Assembly (NCBI RefSeq): GCF_008033115.1
Contig: NZ_CP041203.1
Span: forward strand, 1,116,001-1,180,000
Reading direction: 5' to 3'
DNA: 64,000 nt
From: Cellulomonas sp. Y8
Lineage (GTDB): Bacteria; Actinomycetota; Actinomycetes; Actinomycetales; Cellulomonadaceae
Part shown: in pieces, positions 28,110 through 37,877 of the stretch
Numbering within the stretch: position 1 is the first letter of the stretch
Layout: each line of letters opens with the position of its first letter
Program-made: the position numbers and the translations under genes
Notes under the pieces: model-generated
The model's database searches: none
The model's input: only the letters and a program-made list of their open reading frames with translations
Told to the model about the DNA's origin: nothing

Positions 28110-28115
28110 CGTCGG

Positions 28116-29078
28116 GTGCGCGCCACCGACGTCCCCGGGCAGACCTCCCCGTACGTGGAGCTCGACCGGGACTCCTGGGTCCGCCTCTCGGAGTCCACGC
28201 CGCTTCCCCTCACCGACGAGGACGTCACCCGGCTGCGCGGGCTCGGCGACCCGATCGACCTGGCCGAGGTGGACGCGATCTACCGGCCGCTGTCCCGGCT
28301 GCTCGACCTGTACGTCACGGCGACCCGCCGGCTGCACGCGGCGTCGTCGACGTTCCTGCGCGAGGACACCCCCCGCACCCCGTTCGTCATCGGCGTCGCC
28401 GGGTCGGTCGCGGTCGGCAAGTCGACGACGGCCCGGCTGCTGCGCGAGCTCATGGCCCGGTGGCCCGCGACCCCGAACGTCGCCCTCATGACGACCGACG
28501 GGTTCCTGCACCCGAACGCCGAGCTCGAGCGCCGCGGCCTCATGGACCGCAAGGGCTTCCCCGAGTCGTACGACCGGCGCGCGCTGCTCCAGTTCGTGTC
28601 GAAGGTCAAGGCCGGCCACGACGAGGTCCGGGCGCCGGTGTACGACCACGTCACCTACGACATCGTCCCCGGCGCCGAGGTGGTCGTGCGCCGGCCGGAC
28701 GTGCTGATCGTCGAGGGCCTCAACGTCCTGCAGCCGGCCCCGTCCGCCGCGGGCACGTCGAGCACCTCCAACCTCGCGGTGAGCGACTTCTTCGACTTCT
28801 CGATCTACGTCGACGCGCGGACCTCCGACGTCCGGCAGTGGTACGTCGAGCGGTTCCTGTCGCTGCGGTCGACGGCGTTCGCCCGGCCGGAGTCGTACTT
28901 CCACCGGTACGCGGGCCTGAGCGACGCCGAGGCCGTCGCGCGCGCCGAGAGCATCTGGGACGCGATCAACGCGCCGAACCTGGTGCGCAACATCCTGCCG
29001 ACCCGCAGCCGCGCGACACTCGTGCTGACCAAGGGCGGCGACCACTCGGTCCGCCGCGTGCGGCTCCGCAAGCTCTGA
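28116..29078 (+). CDS. coaA: Type I pantothenate kinase
   Basis: This 320-residue bacterial-type PanK phosphorylates pantothenate, the first step of CoA synthesis. The Walker A is [53 protein letters not shown] and [11 protein letters not shown] are family motifs. The GTG at 28116 (VRATDVPGQ) is preferred on promoter spacing; GTG at 28101 would add five residues. It is divergent from glmS and convergent with the lipoprotein gene. Confidence 0.95.
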   Translation: MRATDVPGQTSPYVELDRDSWVRLSESTPLPLTDEDVTRLRGLGDPIDLAEVDAIYRPLSRLLDLYVTATRRLHAASSTFLREDTPRTPFVIGVAGSVAVGKSTTARLLRELMARWPATPNVALMTTDGFLHPNAELERRGLMDRKGFPESYDRRALLQFVSKVKAGHDEVRAPVYDHVTYDIVPGAEVVVRRPDVLIVEGLNVLQPAPSAAGTSSTSNLAVSDFFDFSIYVDARTSDVRQWYVERFLSLRSTAFARPESYFHRYAGLSDAEAVARAESIWDAINAPNLVRNILPTRSRATLVLTKGGDHSVRRVRLRKL

Positions 29079-29081
29079 GCC

Positions 29082-29093
29082 GACCCGCGGGTC
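29082..29093. terminator. Short palindrome between convergent coaA and lipoprotein genes
   Basis: The 12-nt perfect palindrome GACCCGCGGGTC is the only hairpin candidate in the 18-nt gap. It is weak as a terminator. Confidence 0.3.
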
Positions 29094-29096
29094 CGG

Positions 29097-29792
29097 TCAG
29101 CCGCCTGTCGGCGCCGCCGTCGCGCGCGGCCCGACCAGCTCGACGGGGTAGTGCTCCACGTCCACGGCGTCCAGCGCGTCCAGGCCCTCCGACACGGCGA
29201 CCGGGAGCGTCCCGCAGCCCCCGGAGGGCAGCGCCACGCGTACCGCCGCGCCCAGCGCGTCCACCAGCCAGAGGTCGGCGCGGCGCGCGTCCTCCCCGCA
29301 CGGCGCGGGCGAGGTCCCCGCGGCGGGGACGGTCGCCGACGCCGTGAGCGCGGTGATCAGCGGCCGGACGTCGCCCTCGAGCCGTGTGGCGGTCACCGCG
29401 GCCCAGCGGCCCGCGGCGTCGGTCAGCGTCTCCCCGGTCGTGCACAGCACCGCGGACACCGCGGTGAACGCGTCCGGGACCGGGCCCGCCTCCGGCACGT
29501 CGGGGTGCGCCGTGCTGCTCGCGCCCGCGCCCGCGAACCCGAGCGCGGCGAGCACCTGGGGTGCCAGGCAGTCCGCGCCGGACGACACCGACGCCCCGGA
29601 GGCGGACCGCCGGGCGGCGTCGGCGGTGGAGGCGGCGGGGTCGCCGCCCGCGCACGCGGCCAGCACGGCCGCCAGAGCGAGGGCCAGGAGGCCGGCGAGC
29701 CCGGCCCGAGGGCGAGGGGACCGCCGCGGCGCGACCCGGGGAGAGCGGCCGGGCGACGGACTCCGGGGTGCGCGAGGACGCGGTGCTGCCAT
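29097..29792 (-). CDS. Putative lipoprotein of unknown function
   Basis: A 231-residue protein with a basic Arg/Pro-rich N-terminus, a hydrophobic stretch (about 31-46) and a lipobox LAAC (Cys47). It is probably exported and lipid-anchored on the outer face of the membrane. The mature part has four further cysteines (CLAPQ, LCTTGE, PCGED, GGCGT) that could form two disulfides. I do not recognise the family. It is monocistronic, upstream of (and on the same strand as) a DedA gene and convergent with coaA. Confidence 0.72.
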   Translation of the reverse strand: MAAPRPRAPRSPSPGRSPRVAPRRSPRPRAGLAGLLALALAAVLAACAGGDPAASTADAARRSASGASVSSGADCLAPQVLAALGFAGAGASSTAHPDVPEAGPVPDAFTAVSAVLCTTGETLTDAAGRWAAVTATRLEGDVRPLITALTASATVPAAGTSPAPCGEDARRADLWLVDALGAAVRVALPSGGCGTLPVAVSEGLDALDAVDVEHYPVELVGPRATAAPTGG

Positions 29793-29939
29793 GTCGCCGC
29801 CGCCCTCCGTCGCCCGTTCCCCTGCCCAGGGCGAAGGCGCGGGCGCGTGCCCGGCCTCCGCCGTCGGGGGCGACGCCGTTGTGGCCCGGGTCGAGCGTAG
29901 GCACGGCGACCGGCCCGGGCGGCCGACGATGCGGGATCG

Positions 29940-30833
29940 TTAGCGGACGGGGCCGGATCGTTGCCGGGACGTGACCCGGCGGTCCGGGACGGCGGCACTG
30001 CGCTGCGCCGCCGCGGCCGACGGGACCGCGCACAGGGCCCCGGTCGCTGCGGCGACGGGAGCGCCGGCGACCTGCCCGGGGAGGTCACGGTCGACCGAGT
30101 CCTCGCGCCCGGCGGCGTCCCGGCGCCCGGCGGGGTCCTGGCCTCCGACCGCCTGGCCCGCGGTGTCCTCGCCACCCGCGCCGCTCTCCTGCGCTCCTGC
30201 CATCGGCGCGGGCGTCCGGTCCAGCCCGGTCCAGCGGCGCAGCACCCAGTCGATCCCGACCCCGACCAGGGTGCCCACGACGACGCCCGCGACCACCGCG
30301 ATCGTCGGGTGGTCCTCGAGCCACAGGCCCGCCCCCGCGCCGACGGCCGAGCCGTACACGGCCCAGGTCACGGCGGCGAGCGCGGTGAGCCCGACGAACC
30401 GCTTGCGCGGGTACCCGAGCGCCCCGGCGGTCATGTTGACGGCCACCCGGCCCACCGGGATGTACCGCGCCGCCAGGATGAACGACGAGCCCCGGTGCTC
30501 GAGCGCGTGCTCGGCCCACGCGAGCGCCTTGCGACCGCGCGCGGTCCGGAACAGCCGGAGCCGGTGCACGTCGACCTTCGAGCCGATCGTGTAGGCGATC
30601 TGGTCGCCGACGAACGCGCCGAGCGCGGCGGCCAGCGCCACCAGCACGATGTTCGGCGCGCCGTGCGCGACCGACAGGGAGGCGAGCGCGATCACGACCG
30701 ACTCGCTCGGGATCGGCGGGAAGAAGCCGTCGATCGTAGCGAACAGGAACAGCGCCGGGAACACCCACACCGAGTCCGCCAGCATCGGCACCCAGCCCTC
30801 GATGGCGCTGATCCAGTCCTGCAGCACGTTCAT
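29940..30833 (-). CDS. DedA-family membrane protein
   Basis: This 297-residue protein has a DedA (SNARE-associated) domain in residues 1-200: ATIDGFFPPIPSESVVIALA, GAFVGDQIAYTIGSK and FILAARYIPVGRVAVNMTAG carry the conserved acidic and arginine residues, with several membrane segments. DedA proteins are linked to lipid-carrier recycling. The last 90 residues are a Gly/Ala/Asp-rich cytoplasmic tail with no recognisable domain. The ATG at 30833 follows GGGAGCTG; longer upstream frames are not supported. Confidence 0.88.
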   Translation of the reverse strand: MNVLQDWISAIEGWVPMLADSVWVFPALFLFATIDGFFPPIPSESVVIALASLSVAHGAPNIVLVALAAALGAFVGDQIAYTIGSKVDVHRLRLFRTARGRKALAWAEHALEHRGSSFILAARYIPVGRVAVNMTAGALGYPRKRFVGLTALAAVTWAVYGSAVGAGAGLWLEDHPTIAVVAGVVVGTLVGVGIDWVLRRWTGLDRTPAPMAGAQESGAGGEDTAGQAVGGQDPAGRRDAAGREDSVDRDLPGQVAGAPVAAATGALCAVPSAAAAQRSAAVPDRRVTSRQRSGPVR

Positions 30834-31199
30834 CAGCTCCCGGGTCGTTCGACGGCTGCCCTCGGGCGGGTCGGCCGTCGTCCACGCTAGGCGCGCGTCG
30901 CCGGCCGTGACATGGGGGACTCCCCCGAGTCCACCCTGGTCCTCCCCCCATCCTGACCGGGACGGTCGCACCGGGCATCGGCCCCCGGGACGACGTGCCG
31001 CCGACCCGGGTCCGCCTCCCGGCGGAGCGGCGCCACCCCCTCGGACGACCCCGTGCGCCCAGTGCACCACGGAGGTCCGACACGGGTCACGGGGATTCGG
31101 TGACGTCCCGGTGAACGCTGCGGTCCGTGCCGGGGGCCGGGCGGGCGGGGCCGACGGGGCCGCCGCCGGAGCAGCGCCCGGGGCCGCGCGGCGGGGGCC
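30834..31199. other. Intergenic stretch between the DedA gene and def
   Basis: 366 bases without a credible gene: open frames here are antisense-type Arg/Pro/Gly-rich translations. It should hold the DedA promoter (a TAGCGT-like hexamer is near 30887 on the minus strand) and the end of the def transcript, but I find no strong hairpin. Confidence 0.5.
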
Positions 31200-31907
31200 T
31201 CAGCCGTCGAGCGGGAAGCCGAGCGTGCGCGCCGCCTCGGCCGGGCGGGGCTCCGTCGCCCAGTGCGCGCCGAGCTCGTCCGTCGCCGACAGCGACCGCG
31301 GGTGCGCCCGGTCCAGGTACAGCGTGCCGTTCAGGTGGTCCGTCTCGTGCTGCACGATGCGGGCGGGCCAGCCCTGCACCACCTCGTCCAGCGCGGCGCC
31401 CGTCTCGTCCTGCCCGGTGAGACGCAGCCGGCGCAGCCGCGGCACCACCGCCTGGTAGCCGACCACGCTCAGGCAGCCCTCGTAGAAGGACACCCGCTCG
31501 GGCTCCTCGCCCGGGACCGACCCGTACGCCGGGTTCACCAGCACGCGGAACGGCAGGGCGGGACGCTCGCGCACCCGGCCGGTCTCCGTCTCGCCCGCGC
31601 CGGGGTCCGCGAGCACCGCCAGCGCCAGCGGCAGGCCGATCTGCGGCGCGGCGAGGCCGACGCCCGGCGCCGCGTGCATCGTCCGGCGCATGAGCGCGAC
31701 CAGCGCCGCGAGCTCGTCGTCGCCGACCTGGCCGTCGAACGGCACCGCGCGCATCCGCAGCGCGGGGTGCCCGGCCTGGACGATCGGCACGGTGCCCGAC
31801 GGGTCCGCCGCACCGGCGTCGAGCAGCCGCAGCACGTGCTCGCGCACGACGGCGGCGGGCCAGGTCGCCTGCGGGGCCTCCCCGGCTCCCGCCCCGCTCG
31901 TCGTCAC
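31200..31907 (-). CDS. def: Peptide deformylase
   Basis: A 235-residue metalloenzyme that removes the formyl group from new proteins. All three motifs are present: GVGLAAPQIG, EGCLSVVG (metal Cys) and QHETDHLNG (metal histidines and catalytic Glu). An N-terminal extension of about 45 residues and a C-terminal tail make it longer than the minimal type. The GTG start at 31907 lies 8 nt after the glmM stop, so the two are probably co-transcribed. Confidence 0.95.
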   Translation of the reverse strand: MTTSGAGAGEAPQATWPAAVVREHVLRLLDAGAADPSGTVPIVQAGHPALRMRAVPFDGQVGDDELAALVALMRRTMHAAPGVGLAAPQIGLPLALAVLADPGAGETETGRVRERPALPFRVLVNPAYGSVPGEEPERVSFYEGCLSVVGYQAVVPRLRRLRLTGQDETGAALDEVVQGWPARIVQHETDHLNGTLYLDRAHPRSLSATDELGAHWATEPRPAEAARTLGFPLDG

Positions 31908-31915
31908 CGCGCGGC

Positions 31916-33265
31916 TCAGAGGGCCAGGCGGTCGCGCACGACGTCGGCCAGCTGCGAGGCGACCCGGTCGGCGTCGTCCTGCGTCGCGGCCTCGACCATG
32001 ACCCGGACCAGGGGCTCGGTGCCCGAGGGGCGCAGCAGCACGCGGCCGGTCGACCCGAGCGACGTCTGCGCAGCGCCGACGGCGGCGGCGACGTGCTCGT
32101 CCGAGCCCGCGCGGTCCTTGTCGACACCCGGGACGTTGACGAGCGTCTGCGGCAGCCGGCGCACCACGGCGGCCAGCTCGCTGAGCTTCTGACCCGTCGC
32201 CGCGACGCGGGACGCGAGCTGCAGCGCCGTGAGCGTGCCGTCGCCCGTGGTCGCGTGGTCCGCGAGGATCACGTGGCCGGACTGCTCGCCGCCGAGGTTG
32301 TAGCCGTGCGCGCGCATGGCCTCGAGCACGTAGCGGTCGCCCACGCCGGTCTCGACCGTGCGGACGCCCGCCGCCTGCATCGCGAGGCGCAGACCGAGGT
32401 TGCTCATCACGGTGACGACGAGGGTGTCGTGCGCGAGGACCCCCCGCTCGCGCAGGTCGAGCGCCAGCACGCCCATGATCTGGTCGCCGTCCACCAGCGC
32501 GCCGGTGTGGTCCACCGCGAGGCAGCGGTCGGCGTCCCCGTCGAACGCCACCCCGAGGTCCGCGCCCGAGGCCACGACCGCGGCCTGCAGCTGCTCGGGA
32601 TGCGTCGATCCGCACGCCTCGTTGATGTTGCGGCCGTCGGGCGACGCGTTGATGACCACCACGTCGGCGCCGGCCTCGCGGAGCGCCGCGGGACCGACCT
32701 CGGACGCCGCGCCGTTCGCGCAGTCGACCGCCACCCGCAGGCCCGCGAGGTCGTGCCCGAGCGTCGACACCAGGTGCTCGATGTACTGCTCCCCCGCGCG
32801 ACCCGTGTCCGAGCGGATCCGGCCGACGGCCGCGCCGACCGGGCGCTCCCACGCGCCTCGCAGGCGCTGCTCGATGGCGTCCTCGAGCTCGTCGTCGAGC
32901 TTGTGGCCGCCGCGGGCCAGGAACTTGATGCCGTTGTCCGGCATGGGGTTGTGCGAGGCCGACAGCACGACGCCGAGGTCGACGTCCAGCGCGCCGGTCA
33001 GGTGCGCGATGGCGGGCGTCGGCAGCACGCCGACGTTCAGCACGTCCACGCCCGCGCTCGCCAGGCCCGCGGCCACGGCGGCGGACAGGAACTCGCCCGA
33101 GGCGCGCGGGTCACGGCCGACCACGGCGCGCGGCCGGTGGCCGGCGAACTCGCCACGCTGGCCGAGCACGTGCGCGGCCGCCACGGACAGGTCGAGCGCC
33201 AGCTCGGCGGTCACGTCCCGGTTCGCCAGGCCACGCACCCCGTCGGTGCCGAACAGTCGTGCCAT
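31916..33265 (-). CDS. glmM: Phosphoglucosamine mutase
   Basis: This 449-residue enzyme converts glucosamine 6-phosphate to glucosamine 1-phosphate. It starts [20 protein letters not shown]. The phosphoserine loop [17 protein letters not shown], the metal loop [13 protein letters not shown], the sugar loop GGEQSGHVI and the phosphate loop [15 protein letters not shown] are all intact. It follows rpsI on the same strand, past a strong terminator, a common actinobacterial order (rplM-rpsI-glmM). Confidence 0.97.
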   Translation of the reverse strand: MARLFGTDGVRGLANRDVTAELALDLSVAAAHVLGQRGEFAGHRPRAVVGRDPRASGEFLSAAVAAGLASAGVDVLNVGVLPTPAIAHLTGALDVDLGVVLSASHNPMPDNGIKFLARGGHKLDDELEDAIEQRLRGAWERPVGAAVGRIRSDTGRAGEQYIEHLVSTLGHDLAGLRVAVDCANGAASEVGPAALREAGADVVVINASPDGRNINEACGSTHPEQLQAAVVASGADLGVAFDGDADRCLAVDHTGALVDGDQIMGVLALDLRERGVLAHDTLVVTVMSNLGLRLAMQAAGVRTVETGVGDRYVLEAMRAHGYNLGGEQSGHVILADHATTGDGTLTALQLASRVAATGQKLSELAAVVRRLPQTLVNVPGVDKDRAGSDEHVAAAVGAAQTSLGSTGRVLLRPSGTEPLVRVMVEAATQDDADRVASQLADVVRDRLAL

Positions 33266-33355
33266 CGAGGACCCCCTCGTCGTCGGGGCCGCCGGTGCGG
33301 CCCCCTGCATCGTGCCAGCCCCGCGCGTCACCGCGCCGGGCCCGGGCACCGGAAC

Positions 33356-33395
33356 GGCCGGTGGCCCCGAGGACGGAACCTCGGGACCACCGGCC
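33356..33395 (-). terminator. rpsI terminator
   Basis: A 17-bp stem with one mismatch (33356-33372 with 33379-33395) and a 6-nt loop, 20 nt past the rpsI stop. Confidence 0.8.
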
Positions 33396-33414
33396 GCGGT
33401 CGCTGATCGGTGGA

Positions 33415-33903
33415 TCAGCGCTTGGAGTACTGCGGGGCCTTGCGGGCCTTCTTGAGACCGGCCTTCTTCCGCTCCACGACGCGCGGGTCGCGGGTCAGGA
33501 AGCCGGCCTTCTTCAGGGCCGGGCGGTTGTGCTCGGCGTCGATCTCGTTCAGCGCGCGGGCGATGCCCAGGCGCAGGGCGCCGGCCTGGCCGGTCACGCC
33601 GCCGCCGCTGATGCGGGCGATGACGTCGAAGCGGCCCTCGACCTCCACCAGCTTCAGCGGGGAGTTCACGAGCTGCTGGTGCACCTTGTTCGGGAAGTAG
33701 TCCTCGAGGGTGCGGCCGTTGATCTTCCACTGGCCGGTGCCGGGCACCAGGCGCACGCGGGCGATCGCCTCCTTGCGGCGGCCCAGGGCCTGGCCGGGAG
33801 CCGTGAGGCTCTGGCCCCGGCCCGCGGGGGCCGCGGTCTCGGAGGTGTAGCTGCTGGGCGTCTCGCCGCCCTCGAGGTCGATGTCGACCGTGGTCTCGGC
33901 CAT
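33415..33903 (-). CDS. rpsI: 30S ribosomal protein S9
   Basis: This 162-residue S9 contains [38 protein letters not shown] and the basic C-terminal tail ending KAPQYSKR that reaches the P-site tRNA. An acidic, disordered N-terminal extension of about 35 residues precedes the core, as in other actinobacteria. It is co-transcribed with rplM, 35 nt apart. Confidence 0.97.
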   Translation of the reverse strand: MAETTVDIDLEGGETPSSYTSETAAPAGRGQSLTAPGQALGRRKEAIARVRLVPGTGQWKINGRTLEDYFPNKVHQQLVNSPLKLVEVEGRFDVIARISGGGVTGQAGALRLGIARALNEIDAEHNRPALKKAGFLTRDPRVVERKKAGLKKARKAPQYSKR

Positions 33904-33938
33904 GTGTTTCGCGTCCTGTTCCGGTGTGCTCGAGGGCG

Positions 33939-34385
33939 TCAGCCCTGCGCGACCTGGGTGATCTCGAAGGGCTTCGGCTGCTGGGCGGCGTGCGGGTGCT
34001 CGGCACCGCGGTAGACCTTCAGCTTCGAGAGCTGCTGGCGGGCCAGCGAGGTCTTCGGGAGCATGCCACGCACGGCCTTCTCGACCGCACGCTCGGGGTG
34101 CTTGTCGAGCAGGTCGGTGTACGTGGTCGCCCGCAGACCACCCGGGAAGCCCGAGTGGCGGTAGGCGAGCTTGGTCTCGCGCTTGTTGCCGGTCAGCGCG
34201 ACCTTGTCCGCGTTGATGACGATGACGAAGTCGCCGCCGTCCACGTGCGGGGCGAAGGTCGCCTTGTGCTTGCCGCGCAGCAGCGTGGCGACGTGGGTGG
34301 CGAGGCGGCCCAGGACGACATCGGTCGCGTCGATGACGTACCAGTTCCGCTGGACGTCGCCGGGCTTCGGGGTGTACGTGCGCAC
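33939..34385 (-). CDS. rplM: 50S ribosomal protein L13
   Basis: This 148-residue L13 has the normal length. It starts [20 protein letters not shown] and contains [20 protein letters not shown] and [19 protein letters not shown]. The start is GTG at 34385 with GAGAAGG upstream. A longer in-frame ATG would extend 49 residues into the leader and is not supported. First gene of rplM-rpsI. Confidence 0.97.
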   Translation of the reverse strand: MRTYTPKPGDVQRNWYVIDATDVVLGRLATHVATLLRGKHKATFAPHVDGGDFVIVINADKVALTGNKRETKLAYRHSGFPGGLRATTYTDLLDKHPERAVEKAVRGMLPKTSLARQQLSKLKVYRGAEHPHAAQQPKPFEITQVAQG

Positions 34386-34533
34386 GGTCGTTGCCTTCTC
34401 TATGTCTCTGACTGTGTCCACGGCAATCCCGTAGAAGCCGGGGTCAGCCGATGAGTACCGTCGGTGCGTCGTCCGTGGACCGGTGAGTGGGAACGCACCA
34501 GGGTCGACACCGACGGACGCACAACGACTCACC

Positions 34534-34563
34534 AGGGTAGCCGCCGGTCCGGGGGGCGGTCAA
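34534..34563 (-). promoter_or_regulatory. rplM-rpsI promoter
   Basis: On the minus strand, TTGACC (34558-34563), an 18-bp spacer and TACCCT (34534-34539), about 150 nt before the rplM GTG. The long leader could hold control elements, but no clear fold was recognised. Confidence 0.65.
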
Positions 34564-34616
34564 AGCGACGTCGGTCACCGACCGGCCGCCCTGCTCAGCG
34601 CACCGCGCTCCCCACC

Positions 34617-36311
34617 TCAGCGCGACCGGGTCACCCGGCCCGCGTCCCACACCGGCTCCGGGGTCTCCACGACCGCCCCGTCCTCGCCGAACACGAGGAA
34701 CCGGTCGAACCCCCGGGCGAACCAGCGGTCGTGCGTCACCGCCAGCACCGTGCCCTCGAACGCCGCGAGCCCCGCCTCCAGCGCCTCCGCCGAGTGCAGG
34801 TCCAGGTTGTCCGTGGGCTCGTCGAGCAGCAGCAGCGTCGCTCCCCCGAGCTCCAGCAGCAGGATGTGGAACCGCGCCTGCTGCCCGCCCGACAGCGTCT
34901 CGTACCGCTGCTCCGCCGACGCCACGAGCTCGTAGCGGTCCAGCGCCTTGCTCGCGGGCTCCCGGCCCATGCCCGGCCGGCGACCCTCCCCGCGGTGCAG
35001 GATCTCCAGCAGCGTGCGCCCGGCGAACGCCGCGTCCTGCGCGTGCTGCCGGTTCTGCGCGAAGAACCCGGGCACCACGCGGGACCCGAGCCGGGCGACA
35101 CCCGTGTGCGTGACGGGGTCGATCGGCAGCTCCCCCTCGGCCGGTGCCTGCTCGGGCTGGGGGTCGCTCCCACCCGCGGCCAGCAGCCGCAGGAAGTGCG
35201 ACTTGCCCGACCCGTTCGACCCGAGGACGGCCACGCGCTCGCCGAACCACACCTCGAGGTCGAACGGCTTCATCAGGCCCGTCAGCTCGAGACGCTCGGC
35301 GACGACCGCGCGCTTGGCGGTCCGCCCGCCGCGCAGCCGCACCCGCACGTGCTGGTCGTGGGAGACGACCTCCGGCGGCCCGGCCTCCTCGAACTTGCGC
35401 AGCCGCGTCTGCGCCGCGGAGTACCGCGACGCCAGCCCGTCGTTGAACGCCGCCTTGGTCTTCAGCGTGTTCACCAGCGTCACGAGCTTCTGGTGCTCCT
35501 CGTCCCACCGGCGCGCCAGCTCGGCCAGCCGCTCCCGCCGCGCCTCCCGCGCCTCGGTGTACGTCGTGAACGTGCCGCCGTGGACCCAGACCGTCGCGCC
35601 GGCCCGCGCGGGCTCCAGAGTCGCGACGTGCGTCGGCACCCGGGACAGCAGCTCGCGGTCGTGGCTCACCAGCAGCACCGTCTTCGGGCTGTCGAGCAGC
35701 CGCCGCTCCAGCCAGCGCTTCGTGGGGACGTCGAGCGCGTTGTCCGGCTCGTCGAGCAGCAGGACCTCCTGCGGGCCGCGCAGCAGCGCCTCCAGCACCA
35801 GCCGCTTCTGCTCCCCGCCCGACAGCGTCCGCACGCCCCGGTGCTGCGCCCGGTCGAACGGGACCGACAGCACCGCGTCCGTCACCCGGTCCCAGTCCGC
35901 CTCGACCTCGTAGCCGCCGACGTCCGCCCAGTCCGCGAGCGCCTGCGCGTACCGCATCTGCGACGGCTCGTCGTCGACCTCCATCATGTGCAGCTCCGAG
36001 GCGGTCAGCTCCGCCGCAGCCGCGCCGATCGCGCCCGTCGCCAGCGACGCCAGCAGGTCGCGCACCGAGCGGTCGTCCGCGATGCGCCCCACGTCCTGCC
36101 GCATCACGCCGAGCCCGCCCGTGCGGACCACCGCGCCGTCGTGCGGCTGCTCGTCGCCCGCCACGATCCGCAGCAGCGTCGACTTCCCCGCGCCGTTCGG
36201 ACCCACCAGCGCGGTGCGCTGCCCCTCGCCGACCCGCAGGTCGACACCCCCGAGCAGCGGACGGCCGTCGGGGAGCACGTAGCGCACGTCGTGCACCTCG
36301 AGATGACCCAT
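34617..36311 (-). CDS. ABC-F family ATPase
   Basis: A 564-residue soluble protein with two ABC domains and no membrane segment. Domain 1 (1-240): Walker A GPNGAGKSTLLRI, signature LSGGEQKRL, Walker B LLLDEPDNALD. A charged linker (about 240-320) follows. Domain 2 (about 320-545): GSNGSGKSHFLRLL, LSGGQQARFH, LLLLDEPTDNLD. ABC-F proteins act on the ribosome, in antibiotic resistance or translation rescue. The D-loops deviate from the common DEPTNHLD. The ATG at 36311 (MGHLEVHDV) fits the family start. The gene is divergent from the DUF5709 gene. Confidence 0.92.
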   Translation of the reverse strand: MGHLEVHDVRYVLPDGRPLLGGVDLRVGEGQRTALVGPNGAGKSTLLRIVAGDEQPHDGAVVRTGGLGVMRQDVGRIADDRSVRDLLASLATGAIGAAAAELTASELHMMEVDDEPSQMRYAQALADWADVGGYEVEADWDRVTDAVLSVPFDRAQHRGVRTLSGGEQKRLVLEALLRGPQEVLLLDEPDNALDVPTKRWLERRLLDSPKTVLLVSHDRELLSRVPTHVATLEPARAGATVWVHGGTFTTYTEAREARRERLAELARRWDEEHQKLVTLVNTLKTKAAFNDGLASRYSAAQTRLRKFEEAGPPEVVSHDQHVRVRLRGGRTAKRAVVAERLELTGLMKPFDLEVWFGERVAVLGSNGSGKSHFLRLLAAGGSDPQPEQAPAEGELPIDPVTHTGVARLGSRVVPGFFAQNRQHAQDAAFAGRTLLEILHRGEGRRPGMGREPASKALDRYELVASAEQRYETLSGGQQARFHILLLELGGATLLLLDEPTDNLDLHSAEALEAGLAAFEGTVLAVTHDRWFARGFDRFLVFGEDGAVVETPEPVWDAGRVTRSR

Positions 36312-36387
36312 GGCGCCGATCGTCCCAGGTGTCCGGCCGAGCTCCCAACCCGATATCCGTGCGGTGGCAGGGCGGGAGGTGCGGTGC

Positions 36388-36393
36388 CAGGCT
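36388..36393 (+). promoter_or_regulatory. Candidate -10 box of the DUF5709 gene (leaderless)
   Basis: CAGGCT ends 6 nt before the ATG at 36400. It is a weak hexamer, but the spacing matches the other leaderless candidates in this window. Confidence 0.3.
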
Positions 36394-36399
36394 CGACGC

Positions 36400-36819
36400 A
36401 TGAGCGAGAACACCCCTGCCACGAGCACCGACGCCGCCACCGGCGCCGAGGGCGACGCGGACCAGCTCCCCGCCGAGGACACGCTGGTCGGACGCGGCGT
36501 CGACGACCTGCTGGACGAGGGCTACAGCCCGCCCGAGCGCCCGCGCCCCGCCTCGAGCCATTTCGGCGAGACCGCCTGGGAGGAGTCCCGCGGCGAGACC
36601 CTCGACCAGCGCGTCGCCCAGGAGGAGCCCGACGTCTGGGACGACCCCGACCGCGCGCCCGACCCGTCCCGCGAGCCCGACCGCGCCGGCCGGCTGCTCG
36701 AGGACGACGACGCCGTGGAGGCCGGCGGCAACGACCAGTTCGCGCTGGACGCGGGCGTCGACGGCGGCGCGGCGAGCGCCGAGGAGGCCGCCGTCCACAT
36801 CGTCGACGAGGAGGACTGA
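36400..36819 (+). CDS. DUF5709-family acidic protein
   Basis: A 139-residue, strongly acidic and probably largely disordered protein. DTLVGRGVDDLLDEGYSPPE, GETLDQRVAQEEPDVWDD and GRLLEDDDA are the recognisable blocks of the DUF5709 family, which is restricted to actinobacteria. Its function is unknown. It is divergent from the ABC-F gene, with 88 nt between starts, and convergent with truA. Confidence 0.8.
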   Translation: MSENTPATSTDAATGAEGDADQLPAEDTLVGRGVDDLLDEGYSPPERPRPASSHFGETAWEESRGETLDQRVAQEEPDVWDDPDRAPDPSREPDRAGRLLEDDDAVEAGGNDQFALDAGVDGGAASAEEAAVHIVDEED

Positions 36820-36893
36820 CTCCACGCCTCCTCCCGGCGGGTGAGGGCGGGCGGCGGGCACGGGTGCGGGGGCACCGGCGTCCGCCGTCCGCG

Positions 36894-37877
36894 TCACTCC
36901 TCCGCGGGATCCACCGGACCGGTCGCGGGGGCGCCGGCCCGGGTGGCGGGGGCGGCGTGCACGTCGTCCGCCGAGCGCATCGCCCGCGTCCGGAGCTGGC
37001 GCACGGCCAGCTCCGCGTCCGGCGGGTACACGACCTCCTCCAGCGTCAGCCCGTGCGCCGCGACCACCGCGCTGCCCGGGTCGCGCCGCCCGCCGACCAG
37101 CAGCTCCGCCGGCCAGTCCACCGGCCGCCGGCCCTCCCCCACCGCCAGGCTCGCGCCCACCAGCGCCCGCACCATCGAGTGGCAGAACGCGTCCGCGCGC
37201 ACCGTCGCCACCACCAGCCCGGCGTCCGGCCCGTCCGCGGGCCGCTCCCAGGTCAGCTCGTCGAGCGTGCGGATCGTCGTCGCCCCGGGCCGCGGCTTGC
37301 AGTACGCCGCGAAGTCGTGCCGGCCCAGCACCCGGGCCGCCGCCTCGTGCATCGCCTCGACGTCGAGCGGGCGCCGGGTCCACAGCACGTGCGCGCGGCG
37401 CAGCGGGTCGCGCAGCGCCGGGTCGTCGCAGACGCGGTAGACGTACCGCCGAGCCACGGCCGAGAACCGCGCGTCGAACCCCTCGGGGGCGATCCGTACC
37501 GCCGTGGCGACCACGTCCGGCGGCAGCACCCCGCCCAGCCGGGTCAGCAGCGACTCCTCCGGCGTCCGGTCCGACCGCCCGGGCACCGCGGCCCACGCGC
37601 CCGCCGGGACGTCCACGTGCAGCACCTGGCCCCGCGCGTGCACGCCCGCGTCCGTGCGCCCGGCGACCGTCACCCGCGGCGGCGCGTCCCCGCGGTGCTC
37701 CGAGCGCAGCACCAGCGCCAGGGCGTCCTCGACCACGCCCTGCACCGTGCGCAGGCCCGGCTGGCGGGCCCAGCCGGCGAAGTCCGTGCCGTCGTACGCA
37801 AGGTCGACGCGGACGCGGACGGGGGCGGGGGCGGGGACGGGCGCGTCGGGGGTGGCCGGCGGGGTCGGCGAGGTCAC
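36894..37877 (-). CDS. truA: tRNA pseudouridine synthase A
   Basis: A 327-residue enzyme making pseudouridine 38-40 in tRNA anticodon arms. [20 protein letters not shown] and [20 protein letters not shown] (catalytic Asp in GRTDAGVHA) identify it. [17 protein letters not shown] and [11 protein letters not shown] follow. The C-terminus has an Ala/Pro extension. The GTG start at 37877 overlaps the stop of the ADP-ribosylglycohydrolase gene (GTGA). In many actinobacteria truA follows rplQ; here it is 6.5 kb away. Confidence 0.94.
   Translation of the reverse strand: MTSPTPPATPDAPVPAPAPVRVRVDLAYDGTDFAGWARQPGLRTVQGVVEDALALVLRSEHRGDAPPRVTVAGRTDAGVHARGQVLHVDVPAGAWAAVPGRSDRTPEESLLTRLGGVLPPDVVATAVRIAPEGFDARFSAVARRYVYRVCDDPALRDPLRRAHVLWTRRPLDVEAMHEAAARVLGRHDFAAYCKPRPGATTIRTLDELTWERPADGPDAGLVVATVRADAFCHSMVRALVGASLAVGEGRRPVDWPAELLVGGRRDPGSAVVAAHGLTLEEVVYPPDAELAVRQLRTRAMRSADDVHAAPATRAGAPATGPVDPAEE

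Noticed and set aside
28008..28115. glmS ribozyme or riboswitch upstream of glmS
   Set aside because: A -10 hexamer lies 7 nt before the ATG, leaving no room for a leader, and the ribozyme is known mainly from Firmicutes.
30834..31199. Small genes in the DedA-def gap
   Set aside because: The frames are short, Pro/Arg/Gly-rich and antisense-like, without a ribosome binding site.
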